NCBI RefSeq assembly: GCF_038592985.1
Contig: NZ_CP151951.1
Span: forward strand, 3,215,001-3,279,000
Source: Paenibacillus sp. FSL R10-2782
GTDB lineage: Bacteria; Bacillota; Bacilli; Paenibacillales; Paenibacillaceae
Direction of reading: 5' to 3'
DNA: 64,000 nucleotides
In this document: positions 61,422-64,000 of the stretch, in pieces
Position numbering within the stretch: position 1 is the first letter of the stretch
How the letters are laid out: the number at the start of each line of letters is the position of its first letter
Notes under the pieces: model-generated
Seen by the model: the letters and a program-made list of their open reading frames with translations, nothing else
The model's database searches: none
Told to the model about the DNA's origin: nothing
Position numbers and translations under genes: made by a program

Positions 61422-61502
61422 CTTTCATCCCGCTCCCCTCTGTCAAATAACCAAATGCTATTTTAACACAGGCGATAGCCGCTTGAGAAGTTTTTGTTGC
61501 GC

Positions 61503-62090
61503 TCAGTCCCCAGCTTCCTCAGGCTCGCGCTTTCTCTCGTCCGTATACTCAACAGCAACGGTGTATCCGATAAATAGCCCCCACAGTATAAACACACAAA
61601 TTTCCGTATATATGGAATCCCAGGTCAAACGATGAAGCGGATTCATCATCCCGAGCTTGGGACCTGTCAACACGAATAAAATAACCCACCAGACCAGACC
61701 GTAAACGATGCCAGGCAAGGGACCCTTATAACTACGAAACATAAATGTGTACACTAGCGAAGCTACAACTGATAATGCTATAAAAAACAGTAGACCCACC
61801 AGATGCCCTGCCGTCGTTTTCATGAACGAATGCTTGAAAAAAGGCTCTGCCAAAAATCCCGGTGCGACTACCGTAAAATGCAATGTATAAAACAACCAGC
61901 GCAGCAATCCCCAGAGCAAGCCCGCAAAAAATCCCAGTTCGAGTGCAAAAGGAATAAGGGGCGTATGTATTTTGCCCGACTGCTGCCTGCCTCTACGGGT
62001 GTTATTATTGTTATGGTCGCGTTCATCCTGAGATTCGCGAGTCTGGTCCTGATCATGGCCTGCCTTGGGTATGGAGTAGGTTTCACTCAT
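61503..62090 (-). CDS. YqhR-like conserved membrane protein
   Basis: This is 195 residues. A hydrophilic head rich in Asp, Asn and Arg (residues 1-45) is followed by four membrane helices. Conserved patterns GFFAGLLWGLLRWLFY and GIVYGLVWWVILFVLTGPKLGM agree with B. subtilis YqhR, as does the position between the efp/yqhT block and yqhQ. The function is unknown. The intervening aroQ (yqhS) of B. subtilis is missing here. Confidence 0.82.
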   Translation of the reverse strand: MSETYSIPKAGHDQDQTRESQDERDHNNNNTRRGRQQSGKIHTPLIPFALELGFFAGLLWGLLRWLFYTLHFTVVAPGFLAEPFFKHSFMKTTAGHLVGLLFFIALSVVASLVYTFMFRSYKGPLPGIVYGLVWWVILFVLTGPKLGMMNPLHRLTWDSIYTEICVFILWGLFIGYTVAVEYTDERKREPEEAGD

Positions 62091-62396
62091 GTGTTTGATC
62101 CCCTTTCAAGATCCAAAACTTTTTCCGTGCTAATAAGGATGACTTTATTGGCGCATGAAGAAGGCGCATTGCCGATGATTCGTGCATATCCATTTTGCTA
62201 GTAGTATGCTCCTAAGGGGATTAGTTTAACACTGAACTTGATGAGTGGTGTTTAGATATGGGAAAATAGAAGTAAAAGCACACTTCAAACTAACTAATAA
62301 TGTTCCTTTTTAGCATTTGAAGTCCAACTCCCCTCCCCCAACTAGATATTCCCTTCCAAATTCGATACAATATACAAAAAGCACGTGTAAAGAGAG
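62091..62396. other. Divergent intergenic region between yqhR and yqhQ
   Basis: I see no gene here. It must hold both divergent promoters. A perfect dyad ACTTCAAA-N26-TTTGAAGT lies at 62282-62323, and a GATACAATATAC segment near 62364 may be part of the yqhQ promoter. Confidence 0.5.
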
Positions 62397-62405
62397 GTGA
62401 GACGG

Positions 62406-63398
62406 TTGTCACAAGCATCCAAGCCTGTAAGCTACGGTGGTCAGGCTGTCATTGAAGGTGTCATGTTCGGCGGCAAGCGTGTCAATGTCACGGCAGTTCG
62501 CCGCAAAACTGGCGAAATCACATATTTGGAAGTACCGCGCAAGGAGCAATCCTGGGTGACCAAATTTCGCAGAATTCCGTTATTGCGGGGAATTGTAAGC
62601 ATCATCGACTCCAGCGCCAAGGGTACAAAACATTTGAACTATTCAGCCGATGCGTATGCTGATGATGAAATTGACCCAGAAGAACGCGCTGAACAGAAGA
62701 AAAAAGAAGAATCCCGCTGGAGCCTGAGTATGATCATCGGTGTGGCCGCGGTCGGGATTTTATCCTTTTTATTCGGCAAAATTGTGTTAACCCTCGTTCC
62801 GGTTGTTGTGGAGGATTTCCTGTTTAAAAATTTATTTCACGAGCAGATTTTGCATAATCTGGCGGAAGGAGCCATTAAGCTGATTCTGCTGTTGGCCTAT
62901 TTATGGGGAATTTCCCAAACTCCGTTGATCAAACGGCTTTTCCAGTATCACGGAGCAGAACATAAGGTGATTACCGCATATGAAGCGGGTGAAGAACTAA
63001 CCCCTGCTAATGTGCAAAAATACAGTCGTCTGCATTACCGTTGTGGTAGCAGCTTTATCATGCTCACAGTGATCATCGGGGTACTTGTATATTCCCTGTT
63101 TACGTATGATAATCTGTGGGAGCGTATGGGACAGCGGCTTTTGCTGCTTCCAATCGTGTTGGGGCTTTCTTTTGAATTTCTCAAGCTAACAAATGCCCTG
63201 CGGGAAATTCCGGTACTCCGTTATTTGGGATACCCCGGCCTGTGGCTGCAACTACTTACCACCAAAGAACCGACCGATGATCAAGTAGAGGTATCCATTG
63301 CTTCGTTCAAGCGTATGCTGGAATTGGATGCCGAGTTGGAAAATGTACCTGTAAAGGAGAACTTCAACAGCTCGGTCCTTGATCCTGTGAAAGGATGA
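62406..63398 (+). CDS. YqhQ-like DUF1385 membrane protein
   Basis: This 330-residue DUF1385 protein starts SQASKPVSYGGQAVIEGVMFGGK, the family signature, and continues with YHGAEHKVITAYEAGEELTP and HYRCGSSFIML. It has about four or five membrane helices. The conserved GGQAVIEGVMMR-type and GAEHK motifs hint at an enzyme or metal site, but the function is unproved. A TTG at 62406 after AGAGAGG is preferred; the frame also has a GTG at 62397 inside the binding site. Confidence 0.88.
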   Translation: MSQASKPVSYGGQAVIEGVMFGGKRVNVTAVRRKTGEITYLEVPRKEQSWVTKFRRIPLLRGIVSIIDSSAKGTKHLNYSADAYADDEIDPEERAEQKKKEESRWSLSMIIGVAAVGILSFLFGKIVLTLVPVVVEDFLFKNLFHEQILHNLAEGAIKLILLLAYLWGISQTPLIKRLFQYHGAEHKVITAYEAGEELTPANVQKYSRLHYRCGSSFIMLTVIIGVLVYSLFTYDNLWERMGQRLLLLPIVLGLSFEFLKLTNALREIPVLRYLGYPGLWLQLLTTKEPTDDQVEVSIASFKRMLELDAELENVPVKENFNSSVLDPVKG

Positions 63399-63405
63399 GT
63401 GAAAG

Positions 63406-63726
63406 ATGAACAGACATGCGGTTATTTTCTGGCTTACCCTTGCCTTGGGCGCATATGGGATTGTGGATATGGTATGGAGAGGAAGCTGGGGCTTTCTTAT
63501 AAGTTTATTGATTCCTGTCCTTGTTTTTGCAGTTATATTTCTGCTGTACAAATACCTGCCAGGACGGCGCCCTCGTACTCCCAAGATTAAACCCTCTGCA
63601 CGCACGATGGCCAAAACAGCCGACACACGCAAGCAGCAGACTACAGGCAAGCGTAAAGCGTATCCTTTTCATGTTATTGAAGGTTCTAAGGGCAAAAACG
63701 AAGAAGAACAACCTAAGTATCATTAG
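63406..63726 (+). CDS. Small membrane protein downstream of yqhQ
   Basis: This is 106 residues with two membrane helices (AVIFWLTLALGAYGIVDMVW and GFLISLLIPVLVFAVIFLLY) followed by a strongly basic cytoplasmic tail (residues 52-106). It starts seven bases after the yqhQ stop and has GGATGAGTGAAAG as a weak site. The link to yqhQ suggests a shared membrane function. B. subtilis has yqhP near yqhQ, but I cannot show homology. Confidence 0.7.
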   Translation: MNRHAVIFWLTLALGAYGIVDMVWRGSWGFLISLLIPVLVFAVIFLLYKYLPGRRPRTPKIKPSARTMAKTADTRKQQTTGKRKAYPFHVIEGSKGKNEEEQPKYH

Positions 63727-63751
63727 TCGATCACACTCTAACATGGTACTC

Positions 63752-63804
63752 AAAGGAGCCATCACCCGCGTAATGAAAAATCACCGGGAAATGGCTCCTT
63801 TTTT
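63752..63804 (+). terminator. Terminator of the yqhQ pair
   Basis: AAAGGAGCCAT, inner mismatched loop, ATGGCTCCTTTTTT, 26 bases after the stop. Confidence 0.85.
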
Positions 63805-63837
63805 AACCTCTTGACTCCAGTTCCAACTAACAAATGA

Positions 63838-64000
63838 TTATTTCATGGCGTACATCGTATCCTTCATTAATTGATACTTGTTATACTGCTGTTGGTAAGA
63901 AGCGATGCTCCATTTGTGGAAAAAAGCGTCTCCTGCCTGCACACCAGATTCATACAACAAATTGCTTTGCTCAGGAGAAATGTTGAACTGTGCTGTGCGA
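63838..64000 (-). CDS. C-terminal end of an unidentified protein
   Basis: About 53 codons to the right edge are open, ending in TAA at 63838. The residues include SPEQSNLLYESGVQAGDAFF followed by HKWSIASYQQQYNK. An ending of the form LxxSGxxAGxxFFxxW occurs in some patatin-like phospholipases, and B. subtilis yqhO of that family is nearby, but the fragment is too short to decide. Confidence 0.5.
   Translation of the reverse strand, partial: RTAQFNISPEQSNLLYESGVQAGDAFFHKWSIASYQQQYNKYQLMKDTMYAMK

Noticed and set aside
1..64000. CRISPR arrays, tRNA or rRNA genes, insertion sequences
   Set aside because: No regularly spaced repeats, no tRNA or rRNA signature and no transposase were seen on reading the window.

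Overview
The window looks like the chromosome of an endospore-forming Bacillota bacterium, most probably a Paenibacillus (P. polymyxa-like). The evidence is the dense set of sporulation genes (dacF-spoIIAA-spoIIAB-sigF-spoVAA-spoVAB-spoVAF, spoIIM, spo0A-spoIVB, spoIIIAA-AH), a gene order close to the Bacillus subtilis ypu/yqf-yqh region, and protein details typical of Paenibacillus. The genus is an inference from sequence character and recall; no search was run. Most genes lie on the minus strand.

Layout. Bases 1-1600: the riboflavin genes ribBA (partial) and ribE behind an FMN riboswitch, with no ribD in the usual place. Bases 1.6-5.7 kb: an IDEAL-like small protein and a two-gene 2-oxoacid:ferredoxin oxidoreductase (alpha+beta fused, gamma+delta fused) with an Fnr-like site upstream. 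Bases 5.9-13.8 kb: ppiB, lysA, spoVAF-AB-AA, sigF, spoIIAB, spoIIAA, dacF. Bases 14.0-17.1 kb: a divergent pair not seen in B. subtilis here, a pectate-lyase-fold protein and a Wzy/O-antigen-ligase-like membrane protein. Bases 17.2-24.4 kb: punA, xerD, yqzK, fur, spoIIM, an endonuclease Q family gene, nudF, mciZ (47 codons), a PepT-like peptidase and prli42 (34 codons). Bases 24.5-30.4 kb: lipB and a branched-chain 2-oxoacid dehydrogenase operon (bkdB, bkdAB, bkdAA, lpdA). Bases 30.5-36.6 kb: a mixed stretch with a divergent thymidine kinase, a frameshifted spo0M, a zinc-ribbon membrane protein, a decayed signal peptidase, a chemoreceptor with a sigma-D promoter, and an SDR dehydrogenase. Bases 36.6-50.0 kb: spo0A, spoIVB, recN, argR, an unknown, tlyA, dxs, ispA, xseB, xseA, folD, nusB, a DUF2273 gene, amaP, and an Asp23 gene. 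Bases 50.1-57.9 kb: accC, accB, spoIIIAH-AA. Bases 58.3-64.0 kb: an aspartokinase, efp, a Xaa-Pro peptidase, yqhR, yqhQ, a small membrane protein and the end of an unknown gene.

How it fits together. SpoIIAA/SpoIIAB/SigF control the first forespore sigma factor. SpoIVB and the SpoIIIA channel act in signalling and feeding between mother cell and forespore. Spo0A sits above all of them. The sequence carries recognisable candidate promoters for sigma-H (spo0A, spoIIAA), sigma-G (spoVAA), sigma-E (spoIIIAA, spoIIM) and sigma-D (chemoreceptor), plus a cluster of four 0A boxes in front of spo0A. The bkd genes run into lipB, which starts the lipoylation needed by BkdB.

I did not find a clearly undescribed multi-gene system; the window is mostly core genome. 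The observations most worth following are the polysaccharide-type gene pair inserted in sporulation synteny, the thymidine kinase with an altered P-loop, the two micro-genes, the frameshifted spo0M, the signal peptidase relic, and the riboflavin operon lacking ribD.
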